Assembly: GCA_964346665.1 (NCBI GenBank)
Contig: CAYFVC010000026.1
Span: 49,470 to 113,469 of the forward strand
Direction of reading: 5' to 3'
Origin: JAZGEG01 sp964346665
GTDB lineage: Archaea; Aenigmatarchaeota; Aenigmatarchaeia; QMZP01; QMZT01
Length of the DNA: 64,000 nucleotides
This document shows positions 25,650 to 34,294 of the stretch, in pieces. Position numbers and translations under genes: made by a program. Numbering within the stretch: position 1 is the stretch's first letter; the number at the start of each line of letters is the position of its first letter. A model generated the notes under the pieces. It made no database searches. It worked only from the letters and a program-made list of their open reading frames with translations, and had not been told where the DNA came from.

Positions 25650-26585
25650 ATGACAAAGGGTATCGCAGATCTTCCGGGCGTGGGAGATAAAACACTGGAA
25701 AAGATGAAAGAGTCTGGTTATGATAATCTAATGAGCATAGCGGCCGCTTCTGCAGGTGAACTTTCGGCTGCGAGCGGACTTGGTGTGGAGACCGCGAATA
25801 AGATAATAGCTGGTGCAAGGCAAAATCTAAAAATGGGTTTTGAACCTGCAAGCGAGGTTCTGAAAAAGAGAGAGCAAATAGGCAAGATCACAACCGGTTC
25901 CAAGGCTTTAGATACGTTACTTGGTGGAGGCATCGAAACTCAGGCAATAACAGAAATGCATGGTGCGTATGGTTCAGGGAAATCGCAACTTGCGCATCAG
26001 CTTGCCGTTAGTGTCCAGCTCCCGAAAGAAAAGGGTGGATTAGGAGGGAAAGCGATATTCATAGATACTGAACAGACGTTCAGACCTGAAAGAATAAGGC
26101 ATATGGCAGAGGCCATTGGGCTAGATCCGAAGAAGGCGATGGAAAATATATTTGTTGCGAGGGCATACAACTCGGATCATCAGGTTCTTCTGGCTGAAAA
26201 AACCGAGGATATCCTTAAAAAAGAGAATGTCAAACTCCTAATAGTTGATTCTGTCACATCCTCGTTCCGTTCGGATTATACAGGAAGGGGAACGTTAGCT
26301 GACCGCCAGCAGAAATTGAACAGACATCTGCATAAATTACAGAGGTTGGCTGATGTCTACAATATAGCGATATACGTGACCAACCAGGTTATGGCGAGAC
26401 CTGATGTTCTCTTTGGAGACCCGACTGCCCCGATAGGTGGTCACATCCTTGGCCATCAAGCGACATTCAGGGTTTATCTGAGGAAATCCAAAGGTGAGAA
26501 GAGAGTAGCAAAACTGATAGACTCTCCGAACATGCCAGAAGGCGAAGCTGTATTCAGGTTGATAACAGAGGGTGTGAGAGATTAA
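25650..26585 (+). CDS. radA: DNA repair and recombination protein RadA
   Basis: RadA is the archaeal Rad51/RecA recombinase. The 311-residue protein has an N-terminal helix-hairpin-helix domain (LPGVGDKTLEKM and ASGLGVETANKI, about residues 8-55), the Walker A box GAYGSGKSQ at 105-113, Walker B in LLIVDSVTSSFRSDYTGRG, and loop L2 near ADVYNIAIYVTNQVMARPD. It is intein-free and of normal length. It lies downstream of rpa. Confidence 0.97.
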   Translation: MTKGIADLPGVGDKTLEKMKESGYDNLMSIAAASAGELSAASGLGVETANKIIAGARQNLKMGFEPASEVLKKREQIGKITTGSKALDTLLGGGIETQAITEMHGAYGSGKSQLAHQLAVSVQLPKEKGGLGGKAIFIDTEQTFRPERIRHMAEAIGLDPKKAMENIFVARAYNSDHQVLLAEKTEDILKKENVKLLIVDSVTSSFRSDYTGRGTLADRQQKLNRHLHKLQRLADVYNIAIYVTNQVMARPDVLFGDPTAPIGGHILGHQATFRVYLRKSKGEKRVAKLIDSPNMPEGEAVFRLITEGVRD

Positions 26586-26884
26586 AAAGTGAGACTTCGT
26601 AATTTCAGGAATCTCAAAACCTGCTCCTTAGTCATGCTGGGGTCCTTCAATTTAACGAATTTTATTCTCAAACCAATGTCTTCAAAGCCTTCGGGAACGA
26701 GAATTTCGACGTAGGGCGACATATATAAATCCAAAGTTCTGGAAACGGTCCATTTGTGGAGACCTGTTAGTTTCGATATTTTGGAAACTGTCAGCAATTC
26801 GCCTGTTTTTCCTGATTTTTTTAATAAATTGAAGATCTGCATAACGTTTTTTAGCGTGTTTTTGTAGTAATTTTTATTTGTCAT
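26582..26884 (-). CDS. Winged helix-turn-helix regulator
   Basis: A 100-residue protein with a HTH at about residues 26-55 (LLTVSKISKLTGLHKWTVSRTLD), where SKLTGLHKWTVSRTL is the recognition helix pair, followed by a short C-terminal domain. I chose the ATG at 26884: on the minus strand a TATA box GTATAAATTT lies 22-31 bases upstream, suggesting a leaderless transcript, whereas the longer frame from 26941 crosses that box. Its 3' end overlaps the radA stop by 4 bases in convergent orientation. The target genes are unknown. Confidence 0.75.
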   Translation of the reverse strand: MTNKNYYKNTLKNVMQIFNLLKKSGKTGELLTVSKISKLTGLHKWTVSRTLDLYMSPYVEILVPEGFEDIGLRIKFVKLKDPSMTKEQVLRFLKLRSLTF

Positions 26885-26905
26885 GATTAATATATTGACG
26901 GGGTC

Positions 26906-26915
26906 AAATTTATAC
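26906..26915 (-). promoter_or_regulatory. TATA box deciding the start of the HTH gene
   Basis: On the minus strand GTATAAATTT is centred about 27 bases upstream of the ATG at 26884, which implies transcription starting at or next to the start codon. Confidence 0.55.
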
Positions 26916-26947
26916 CTATCAAAAACAGGAGATGAAAACAATGGAAC

Positions 26948-27208
26948 TTAAATTATGTCCTTTTCCGTTACTATTACGAAATCTCCTACTGATTTCACTG
27001 CAGAGAACGGAACGAGAACCCTTCCTTTGTCATCTTCCTGCAGATTGAGCTCGGTTGTGTGCTTGGTTGGCTGTACGAGAACTAGGTTTATGAGCTCACC
27101 CGATTCTATAATGTAATCAAGATCTCCTACAACTCCAAATTTCTTCCCGCTTTCCTCCGAAACGAGAATTTTTCCTACGAGGTCCCTGCTTCTTATTCTC
27201 TCTTCCAT
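26948..27208 (-). CDS. PRC-barrel domain protein
   Basis: The 86-residue protein is a single PRC barrel: R-S-R-D-L-V-G-K-I-L-V-S at the start, a central G-x-V-x-D-L-D-Y-I and a C-terminal V-P-F-S-A-V-K-S-V-G-D-F-V-I-V. Stand-alone PRC barrels in archaea include RNA-metabolism proteins and the CdpB-type cell-division proteins that bind SepF; this one is the right size for either. It is encoded just upstream of the HTH gene on the same strand. The role is undetermined. Confidence 0.85.
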   Translation of the reverse strand: MEERIRSRDLVGKILVSEESGKKFGVVGDLDYIIESGELINLVLVQPTKHTTELNLQEDDKGRVLVPFSAVKSVGDFVIVTEKDII

Positions 27209-27265
27209 AAAAACCCTCCCCTTGATAAAGATATTGTATATTATGAAAATAAACTATTTAAAAAT

Positions 27266-28345
27266 TTATGCATCCACCATCAATGTCCTAATCTTATCTG
27301 ATAACGTGTATTGATAGCTTTTTCCCCTCTTTTTCCTCATCACCATGCCCTCTTTCACGAGCCTTTTGACTATGTTGTTTATTGATCTTATTGCATTGTC
27401 CCTGCTCTTGTAGCCTTCCAAATTCATTTTCTCAACTATTTCCTTTGGCGTCGACTCCCCGTATTTACCTAGTATCTCAAGGATGTCCCTCTGTTTTGAA
27501 GGCAGAGATTTCACGGATTCAAGTGAAACCCTTTTAGGCGAAGTGATTTCAGAATCCTTGAGGAAATTCATGTCTATGGTTGATATGTTGTTTTCCATCG
27601 CCTTCTGAACGAGGTCGTTACACATCCTTATGACCTCCCTAGGGAAGCCTCCTGTCTTTTCATATATACGTTCGATAGTCTCTGAGGTGAATGGTTTTAT
27701 ATCATCCCCTCCTGCCCATTCTATCCTTTTTTTAATTAATTCTCTTGTTTCCGATTTTGTTAGACTTGCGAGCTCAACCCTTGTATTCACTCTTCTCCTG
27801 AAAGTTTCAAGGTTATCATTAAGGGTGGATTCCAGAACGGGCAGACCTGTGATGACAACAGAGAGGTTATCTATTTGGTCCGTTAGCGTTCTTAGCCATT
27901 CAAGCGTCTCTATGCCTGCCTCGTGACTTTCGTCCACAAGCATAACCACGTTCGAATTCTTCATTTTTTTGTTCACCCATTCACTCAAATTGTATAGATT
28001 GATATCTTTTCTGCGTGAAAATAATCTTTCAAATACCCCTAACCCTATGAAGTTTGCGAAGACCTTCACCCAATCCTCGGGGTCATTTGGAGGTTTGGAA
28101 AGGTAAAAAATTATCCTATCCTTTTCAAAGTTTTTCATCAAAAACTTCAGGAGTGTCGTCTTGCCTGAACCCGTGGGACCGATAAGAAGGGATAACTTAT
28201 CGTTGTTCTGTATGCCGGTTAGTATTCTTTCTGTTTCCTTCATGTATCCTACGAAAAGATCAGGCAATATCTTGAAACTGAATGGATTCTCTCTCCAGTT
28301 GAATATCTTCACATACCTTTCATTGAAATTCATTTCCGAATTCAT
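27266..28345 (-). CDS. AAA ATPase of the ExeA-like type with C-terminal winged helix
   Basis: A 359-residue protein with Walker A G-P-T-G-S-G-K-T-T (about residues 56-64), Walker B V-V-M-L-V-D-E-S-H-E (about 134-143), sensor-like GLPVLESTL, and RVELASLTKSETRELI, all typical of ExeA/AAA_22 ATPases. The last 80 residues form a winged helix (GESTPKEIVEKMNLEGYKSRDNAIRSI). It begins NWRENPFSFKILPD, the usual opening of ExeA-type proteins ('NPF'). Such archaeal proteins are DNA-binding ATPases of uncertain role, sometimes linked to membranes or DNA transfer. The gene is preceded by a TATA-rich intergenic region shared with the divergent ThpR gene. Confidence 0.82.
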   Translation of the reverse strand: MNSEMNFNERYVKIFNWRENPFSFKILPDLFVGYMKETERILTGIQNNDKLSLLIGPTGSGKTTLLKFLMKNFEKDRIIFYLSKPPNDPEDWVKVFANFIGLGVFERLFSRRKDINLYNLSEWVNKKMKNSNVVMLVDESHEAGIETLEWLRTLTDQIDNLSVVITGLPVLESTLNDNLETFRRRVNTRVELASLTKSETRELIKKRIEWAGGDDIKPFTSETIERIYEKTGGFPREVIRMCNDLVQKAMENNISTIDMNFLKDSEITSPKRVSLESVKSLPSKQRDILEILGKYGESTPKEIVEKMNLEGYKSRDNAIRSINNIVKRLVKEGMVMRKKRGKSYQYTLSDKIRTLMVDA

Positions 28346-28434
28346 AATTTCATATAATCAAGAAACTATTTAAATGTTTTTGTGAAGTTAATGTGAAACG
28401 AGTGATTTATATATACATTTTCACAATATCTCTT

Positions 28435-28986
28435 ATGAGGTGTTTTATTTCGATTGATCTCGACGAAATATTGATAAAGAAGGTGATAGAGATACAGAAA
28501 AATTTGCAAAATCTAGACATAGACGTGAAATTTGTTGAACCTGAAAACCTCCATTTCACAGTGAAATTTCTCGGTAATGTGAATGAAAATGAAGTTAATG
28601 ATATAAAGGATTCCCTTAAGGAATGCCTTAAAGGGGAAAGCGAATTTAAAGTAAATGTTAATGGTATTGGTTATTTCGGAAGTACTTCTTATATAAGAAC
28701 GCTGTGGCTTGGTGTAAATCAAGGTGAAGATGAACTAGTCAAGTTAATGAAAAGGGTGAATGATTGTGTGAAAATAGGTGAAGGTAATTTTTCACCACAT
28801 TTGACAATAGGAAGGGTTAGATCAGGTAAAAATAGGGAAATTTTGCTGAGATTCGTAAACGAATCAAAGAACGTGGATATAGGTGAAATGTTCGTGAATA
28901 AAGTGAATTTGAAGTCAAGTGCATTGACCAAAAAAGGTCCTATATACAACGATTTGGCTGTTTTTAAACTGGGGTCACGAAAATGA
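28435..28986 (+). CDS. thpR: RNA 2',3'-cyclic phosphodiesterase ThpR (LigT)
   Basis: A 2H-phosphoesterase. The two catalytic motifs are H40-F-T-V and H122-L-T-I in a 183-residue protein starting MRCFISIDLDE, the family's usual opening. I chose the ATG at 28435 over an earlier one at 28393, whose extra residues are hydrophobic and not conserved. ThpR opens 2',3'-cyclic phosphates to 2'-phosphates and can join tRNA halves in vitro. It could process RNA ends made by intron excision. Its stop overlaps the start of the next gene by 4 bases (ATGA). Confidence 0.93.
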   Translation: MRCFISIDLDEILIKKVIEIQKNLQNLDIDVKFVEPENLHFTVKFLGNVNENEVNDIKDSLKECLKGESEFKVNVNGIGYFGSTSYIRTLWLGVNQGEDELVKLMKRVNDCVKIGEGNFSPHLTIGRVRSGKNREILLRFVNESKNVDIGEMFVNKVNLKSSALTKKGPIYNDLAVFKLGSRK

Positions 28987-29366
28987 ACGAAAGGAGTTTG
29001 ATGAAGATATCCGTAATTGGAGTTTCTATAAGCCTTGTTATTTTGTATATAATCACCAGCCAGAGTTTCTCCTTTCACGTGAAGATTGGTGATATTGATA
29101 AATCATTCATAGGGAAAACCGTGAACGTAACGGGCGAGATAACCGGGATGTTTAAGAGTAAGGGTCATGTCTTTTTTGATCTAAAAGATGATACGGGGAA
29201 TATAAAGGTTGTGCTCTGGAATGATACGCTGGAGTTGCTCGATATCAATAACGTGAATATAAGCGAGATAAGGGACGGTAAAAGAATCAACATCATAGGA
29301 AATATTCAGCTGTATAAAGGTGAATTAGAGGTATTACCAATACGTGGAAATGTGAATATAATGTGA
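28983..29366 (+). CDS. Membrane-anchored OB-fold protein
   Basis: A 127-residue protein with one N-terminal transmembrane helix (about residues 8-26) and an OB fold of the tRNA-anti/nucleic-acid-binding type outside it: VNVTGEITGMFKSKGHVFFDLKDDTGNIKVVLW and INIIGNIQLYKGELEV. The topology suggests the OB fold faces outside, where it could bind DNA or a polysaccharide. It overlaps thpR by 4 bases, so it is translated from the same message. Its function is unknown. Confidence 0.72.
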   Translation: MNERSLMKISVIGVSISLVILYIITSQSFSFHVKIGDIDKSFIGKTVNVTGEITGMFKSKGHVFFDLKDDTGNIKVVLWNDTLELLDINNVNISEIRDGKRINIIGNIQLYKGELEVLPIRGNVNIM

Positions 29367-29368
29367 AA

Positions 29369-30400
29369 TTAAAAATGTTTATGAGCTGATTTCACGAGTT
29401 CTGTAACGAGTTTTACAGAATTCTTCACGTCATTCATGTCTACAATCTCAACTGGAGTGTGTAAGTAACGTGAAGGTGTTAATATCGAAATTGACGGGAT
29501 ACCCTCCCTTATCATCGGGGTTACAGAGGCGTCTGTCGCTCCTGCTGAAAGGATGTCGAATTGTAACTTTATCTTGTTTTTCCTTGCAATATCCTGAACC
29601 CATTTCTTTGTATCGCTCTGCACTATGCTTATGGCGTCCTTAATCGTGAGTGCGGGACCTTCGCTTATTTTCCCTGTGGCTTCATGGGGCTTCAATTCAG
29701 GCGTATCACCGCTTATGGTGGCATCAAGTGCTATGACAATATCGGGGTTTATACCGAATGCTGGTCCTCTTACCCCCACCAAACCTATCTCCTCCTTCAC
29801 GGTCCCAACTGCGTAAACCGTTCCCTTGAACTTTTTGAGATTTTTCATGACCTCTATTAATACCAGGCAACCAACCCTGTCATCGAATCCGTACCCTGTC
29901 ACTCTAGAACCGCCGAGTTTGTTGAATTCTCCGTAATTCGTTATGAAGTCTCCCACATTCACGCCCATTCTTTCAGCTTCTTTTCTGTTTTTCGCTCCTA
30001 TATCCATGAACATGTCGCTTATCTTCACGGGCTTCTTTTCCTCTTCTTTCTCTTGCAAGTGAATGGGTTTCGATCCTATAACTCCAACAACAGGCCCTTT
30101 AGAGCCGTGTATCTTGAACTTCTGGGCAGTTAAGATTTTCGGATCCCACCCGCCAACAGGCTCGAATCTTATGAAACCCTTTTCATCTATATACTTCACC
30201 ACTAAGCCCAATTCATCCATATGCGCGGCTAACATGATCTTAGGAGAACCAGAACCCTTTCTGCATATCAAATTTCCGATTTTATCGACTTTAATTTCAT
30301 CAACATGGGTTTTGATCTCCTTGGATATCAAATCCCTTATGTTCTTTTCATAACCTGAAATTGAAGGGGATTCAACAAGTTTTTTAAGCAAATCCTCCAT
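29369..30400 (-). CDS. M42 family metallo-aminopeptidase
   Basis: M42 peptidases are large tetrahedral aminopeptidase shells that finish protein degradation. The 343-residue protein carries metal ligands and catalytic residues in AAHMDELGLVVKYI (about residues 58-71), GYGFDDRVGCLVLIEVM (about 168-184, bridging Asp), GTVKEEIGLVGVRG (general-base Glu pair, about 197-210) and ALDATISGDTPE. It is of typical length. Convergent with the OB-fold gene, with 2 bases between stops. A proteasome or LonB partner lies outside the window. Confidence 0.95.
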   Translation of the reverse strand: MEDLLKKLVESPSISGYEKNIRDLISKEIKTHVDEIKVDKIGNLICRKGSGSPKIMLAAHMDELGLVVKYIDEKGFIRFEPVGGWDPKILTAQKFKIHGSKGPVVGVIGSKPIHLQEKEEEKKPVKISDMFMDIGAKNRKEAERMGVNVGDFITNYGEFNKLGGSRVTGYGFDDRVGCLVLIEVMKNLKKFKGTVYAVGTVKEEIGLVGVRGPAFGINPDIVIALDATISGDTPELKPHEATGKISEGPALTIKDAISIVQSDTKKWVQDIARKNKIKLQFDILSAGATDASVTPMIREGIPSISILTPSRYLHTPVEIVDMNDVKNSVKLVTELVKSAHKHF

Positions 30401-30453
30401 ACTCTCACCTAACCTATTGTCTGATAAATAATTGACTTTGTAGTTATATTAAT

Positions 30454-31653
30454 TTATGTGAGGTCTTGTTTCGACAGGATTTTAACAGGGGATTTTATGT
30501 TTTCCTTTTCCATCCCGACCAAAAACTTTATCCCCTTCCTCCTTGCTATCATGTCTAGTTTGTAGTCAACCCTTCCGTCAAATATCACCGCATAGGGATT
30601 GTCAACTGTTTTTAGCGTGTTTTGCAGCTCTTTCACGGGAACCTTACCAAGAAGATTAAACGTTGAATCAAAGATACAAGCAGCTCGCGTTCCTATTAGT
30701 TCCTCAAGTGTTTTTTTGAATGTCTTTTTCTGATCTTCTGTAAGCTTCGTGACCTTTGGCTTGGTGAATACTTTAGGTTGAGGTTTGGTGAATTCGATTT
30801 TGGGTCTTTCCCTTTTTTCTTCATGATTGAGCTTCTCCAATTTGAACTGGGAAGCCGAAACCTTTTCTCTGAGTGCTTTGAATACCTCTTTTTTTGAAAG
30901 CTCCTCCACTTCTTTGCCTTCGGGGGCGACAGCAACGTAATCCAAATCCGTTGTCTCCAACAGGCTTTTCAGGTTAAGGTTGCCTCCCCTGTCGCCGTCG
31001 ACGAAGGCTGTGGTTATCTTCTCCTTTGACAAGCCTATTATTTGTTGGGGGATCGAACTGCCTTGTATCGCTATGACATTCTTGATTCCGTATTTCACGA
31101 GGTTTATAACATCCGCTCGACCCTCTACTATGATTATCTCCTCCGAATCTAGCAGGCTCGGGCCGCACGGAAGGCTTTGATAACTTGTTATCTCGTATGT
31201 CTTAATCTCCTCTTTTATTTCCTCTGCTATCTTTGATGTGTCTTGTATCCCTTTGTCTAGCAACTCCTTCAAAATGGTCTTTGCCTTGTCCACTACAAAC
31301 TTCCTCTTCATCTCCCTTGTGTCTTCGACTGATTTTAGTATTATCTTGGCCGAACATGGACCAACCCTTTCTATCGTTTCTAATGTAGCTGCTATTAATG
31401 CTGTCTCCGCCGAATCCAGAGAAGAAGGGATAGCGACCTCGCCGTGTGATTTTCCTTTTTCAGATTTTATATTGACTTCAATCCTTCCTATCCTTCCTGT
31501 TCTTTGAAGTTCCCTTAAATCGAGATCAGACCCGAGCAGACCTTCTGTCTGCCCGAATATAGCTCCTATAACATCAGGTTTCTCTATTACTCCTTTTGCG
31601 TCTATTTCCGCCTTTATCACGTATTTTATTGAAGTTGGCGCAAGTTTTGACAT
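30454..31653 (-). CDS. dnaG: Archaeal DnaG-type primase
   Basis: Archaeal DnaG has a Toprim catalytic core and associates with the exosome as well as priming in vitro. The 399-residue protein starts MSKLAPTSIKYVIKAEI, has GAIFGQTEGLLGSDLDLRELQ (about residues 26-46) and the Toprim motif I-I-V-E-G-R-A-D-V-I-N (about 174-184), followed by TTAFVDGDRGG (Asp-x-Asp). The C-terminal third is a degenerate domain with many Lys/Pro. The ATG at 31653 is chosen because GGAGGT lies 8 bases upstream; earlier in-frame ATG/TTG codons are too close to it. The 5' end overlaps the Toprim gene by 80 bases. Confidence 0.95.
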   Translation of the reverse strand: MSKLAPTSIKYVIKAEIDAKGVIEKPDVIGAIFGQTEGLLGSDLDLRELQRTGRIGRIEVNIKSEKGKSHGEVAIPSSLDSAETALIAATLETIERVGPCSAKIILKSVEDTREMKRKFVVDKAKTILKELLDKGIQDTSKIAEEIKEEIKTYEITSYQSLPCGPSLLDSEEIIIVEGRADVINLVKYGIKNVIAIQGSSIPQQIIGLSKEKITTAFVDGDRGGNLNLKSLLETTDLDYVAVAPEGKEVEELSKKEVFKALREKVSASQFKLEKLNHEEKRERPKIEFTKPQPKVFTKPKVTKLTEDQKKTFKKTLEELIGTRAACIFDSTFNLLGKVPVKELQNTLKTVDNPYAVIFDGRVDYKLDMIARRKGIKFLVGMEKENIKSPVKILSKQDLT

Positions 31654-32035
31654 GAACATCAACCTCCTTAAACAAATGAGGGTTCGGACTATTCAAATTT
31701 CCGAAATCCTCAATCTTGTTTTTTCCTAAATTCATCACTTTCCACCTTAATTTCGAATTTGGGTGTTTTCCATATGTCTGGAGCAGGTGTTTCAATCGTT
31801 TTTCGATTGCCCTGCCTTTTTTATCGAAATCCGTCAATATGACTATCTCCTTTTTCGTTTTTGACACGATTTCCGCCACTTTGTAAAGCGGTCTTCCATT
31901 GATAGCAATAATATCTTTCACGCCTAGGCTTTTTAAAGCTTTTTTGTCTTTTTTTCCTTCAACTATGATCAGTTTTTCCTCTAATTGCCTTAAAATCCTG
32001 TCCAGTTTTTCTTCGTCTATTACCTTTCGATTCAT
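31574..32035 (-). CDS. Small Toprim-domain protein
   Basis: A 153-residue protein with a Toprim core: KLIIVEGKKDKKALKSLG (residues 21-38, motif with Glu) and IVILTDFDKKGR (about 69-80, Asp-x-Asp). This is the RNase M5/primase-like Toprim family that often precedes dnaG in archaea. After about residue 125 the tail (VKTCANFNKIRDKGGNRRKRS) overlaps the start of dnaG by 80 bases in another frame, and the dnaG ribosome-binding site lies inside it. The start codon ATG overlaps the stop of the CBS gene. The biochemical role is unknown. Confidence 0.82.
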   Translation of the reverse strand: MNRKVIDEEKLDRILRQLEEKLIIVEGKKDKKALKSLGVKDIIAINGRPLYKVAEIVSKTKKEIVILTDFDKKGRAIEKRLKHLLQTYGKHPNSKLRWKVMNLGKNKIEDFGNLNSPNPHLFKEVDVHVKTCANFNKIRDKGGNRRKRSNRET

Positions 32036-32862
32036 AGCAATACATCCAATATGTCTCTTTCTGTTATTAACCCAACGAGCTCGTCTTCCTCAACAACAGG
32101 CAATCCTCCTACGCGTTTGCTCCTCATAATACTGACTGCTGAGAACAAATCCGCATCATCTCGAATGGTAACAGGTTCCATGTTCATCACTTTTTCTATC
32201 CATGTTTTGTCTAAAACGAACTTGTCCTCGATTCCATTTTTGCGAATGTGAAGCAAAATGTCGGTTGGCGTTACAATCCCTAGGAGTATGTTATCTTCGA
32301 CTATCGGAAGTCTCCTAAATCCTCCCCTACACATCATCTTTCCGACTTCATATACACTGTATTTCCTTCGGACAAAAATGGGCCTTTCAACCATTATTTC
32401 ATAAACCTTGATTCCAACTGGCCTGTTCACCTGCTTCACGAAGTCCCATTCTGAAACCACCGAAAGCAATTTTTTGGAATCCATAACAGGGAGAAGCCCG
32501 AAACCTTCTCTTTTGAATATCTCAAGCGATTTCTTTATGCTTGTTTTGAAGTTTATTTTTTTCACACGTCTTGTCATGAATTTTCCCACACGTAAACCCA
32601 TGCTCCTTTTGTGTTTCTTGAATAGGTTGTATTTTTCCCCTCCTCCGAGGAGGTCAAGCAAATCGATGGAGGTGATTATTCCCTTCAAATGGAATGATTT
32701 ATCGACAACAGGGATCTTTCTGAATTTCTTGGTTAACATCAGATTCAGAACGTCTCTTAATTTTTCATTTTCGCGAGAAACCACAAGTTTTTTTGAAAAT
32801 ATCTCTGTTATCGGCTTTTTCATGTCAATGAAAGAATCTAGTATTGATTTTTCAAGAGGCAT
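32032..32862 (-). CDS. Protein with four CBS domains
   Basis: The 276-residue protein is built only of four CBS motifs (about residues 18-68, 82-128, 143-196 and 213-270), making two Bateman modules that typically bind AMP/ATP/SAM. There is no attached effector domain. Starts at 32883 (GTG) and 32862 (ATG) are both possible; the ATG is preferred. It heads an apparent operon with the Toprim protein and dnaG, joined by an ATGA overlap, so a regulatory link to replication or RNA processing is plausible but unproven. Confidence 0.85.
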   Translation of the reverse strand: MPLEKSILDSFIDMKKPITEIFSKKLVVSRENEKLRDVLNLMLTKKFRKIPVVDKSFHLKGIITSIDLLDLLGGGEKYNLFKKHKRSMGLRVGKFMTRRVKKINFKTSIKKSLEIFKREGFGLLPVMDSKKLLSVVSEWDFVKQVNRPVGIKVYEIMVERPIFVRRKYSVYEVGKMMCRGGFRRLPIVEDNILLGIVTPTDILLHIRKNGIEDKFVLDKTWIEKVMNMEPVTIRDDADLFSAVSIMRSKRVGGLPVVEEDELVGLITERDILDVLL

Positions 32863-32917
32863 AGAAACCACATCTGCGAACACTTTATTTTAATTGAAAT
32901 GAAATAAATAATTTACT

Positions 32918-34294
32918 ATGGAAGGTATTCTGAAAAAAGTCACTAAAAGGATAACTCCAAGCGAAGGTGAAAGGGAAGAGTTGTCTAGTGTCTTGAAAAA
33001 GGTTACGAATGCAGCAGATAACATCATAACCCCACTTGGCTTGGAGAAGACCATTGCCGGTTCATTCATCCGCGACACATGGCTTACCGATAAAAAGGAG
33101 ATAGACCTCTTCATAATGTTCCCTGTCTCGTATTCTAGGGAAATGCTCGAAAGGATCGGCCTTGATGTGGGAAAGAAAATTGTCAAGAAGCTCAAAGGGA
33201 AATATGAAATAGCGTATGCTGAACATCCGTATGTCAGAGGAAAGGTGAACGGCTTCGCTGTGGATATCGTCCCCTGTTACAAGGTTAAATCTGCATCGAA
33301 GATAAAATCAGCGGTAGATCGAACGCCCTTCCATAACAGGTATATAACAAAAAATTTGAAACCTGAAATGTCGAAAGAAGTCAGACTTCTTAAACAATTC
33401 TGCAAGGCTATAGATGTCTACGGGTCTGATATTCGAACATTGGGTTTCTCTGGGTATCTTTGCGAACTTTTAATTATAAAATACAAAACCTTCAAAAACC
33501 TCATTCTTTCTGCTAGAAAATGGAAGTTCGGGAAATTCACAGACCTGGAAGGTCGCTGTACCATTCGAAAAGAATATTTCAAGAATCAACCACTCGTCGT
33601 CATAGACCCGACAGACCCTAAAAGAAACGTGGCTGCTGTGCTTTCAAGCGAGAATTTCACCAAATTCGTGGAAACCTGCAAGAAGTTTTCAGAAAAGCCA
33701 TCGGAAAGGTTCTTCGAGATGGATAGAAGGGTGATAAGAAAATCAGAATTCATGAAACGTCTGAAGGAGAGGGGAACCGAACTTTTCGCCTTGAAATTCA
33801 GGAGGCCAAAGGTGGTTGATGACATACTGTGGTCTCAGATGAGGAGGACCTCAGCAAGGATCGCTAAACTTTCGAGGGAAAACGAATTCGAGGTTTTCGA
33901 ATATTTTGTTTGGAGTGATGAAAAGAGTTCGTATTTGATGTTCGAAATGAAGGTATGGCTTCTCCCAGAGATTCAGAAGTTAACAGGACCTCCTGTTTAT
34001 TCAAAAAAGCACTCAAAGGAATTTAGGGGGAAATATAGAAAAGATAAAGTGTACATAAAAGGAGGGAAATGGGTGGTCGAGGTCAAAAGGAAATGCAGGG
34101 AATTTGAAAATCTCCTTAGGGATTTTCTTGACAAGTCAGAGAAAAATTTATTGAAAGAAGGGATAAGATCACATATAGCGAGAAGTGTTTCGATGGGTTT
34201 TGAAATCTTAGGGAAGAAAGAGGTTGAAAAAACAATAGAGAGGGATAAGGGTTTCGCGGTATTCATAAGAAAGTATTTCGAGAGGGGAATATGA
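32918..34294 (+). CDS. cca: Archaeal CCA-adding enzyme
   Basis: A class I tRNA nucleotidyltransferase that adds CCA to tRNA 3' ends. The head-domain signature is IAGSFIRDTWLTDKKEIDLFIMFP at about residues 47-70 in shortened form: G-S-F-I-R-D-T-W and E-I-D-L-F with the metal-binding Glu and Asp. The 458-residue length is normal for the archaeal enzyme. The tRNA genes in this window do not encode CCA, so this enzyme is needed. Its stop overlaps the ATG of the next gene by 4 bases. Confidence 0.96.
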   Translation: MEGILKKVTKRITPSEGEREELSSVLKKVTNAADNIITPLGLEKTIAGSFIRDTWLTDKKEIDLFIMFPVSYSREMLERIGLDVGKKIVKKLKGKYEIAYAEHPYVRGKVNGFAVDIVPCYKVKSASKIKSAVDRTPFHNRYITKNLKPEMSKEVRLLKQFCKAIDVYGSDIRTLGFSGYLCELLIIKYKTFKNLILSARKWKFGKFTDLEGRCTIRKEYFKNQPLVVIDPTDPKRNVAAVLSSENFTKFVETCKKFSEKPSERFFEMDRRVIRKSEFMKRLKERGTELFALKFRRPKVVDDILWSQMRRTSARIAKLSRENEFEVFEYFVWSDEKSSYLMFEMKVWLLPEIQKLTGPPVYSKKHSKEFRGKYRKDKVYIKGGKWVVEVKRKCREFENLLRDFLDKSEKNLLKEGIRSHIARSVSMGFEILGKKEVEKTIERDKGFAVFIRKYFERGI

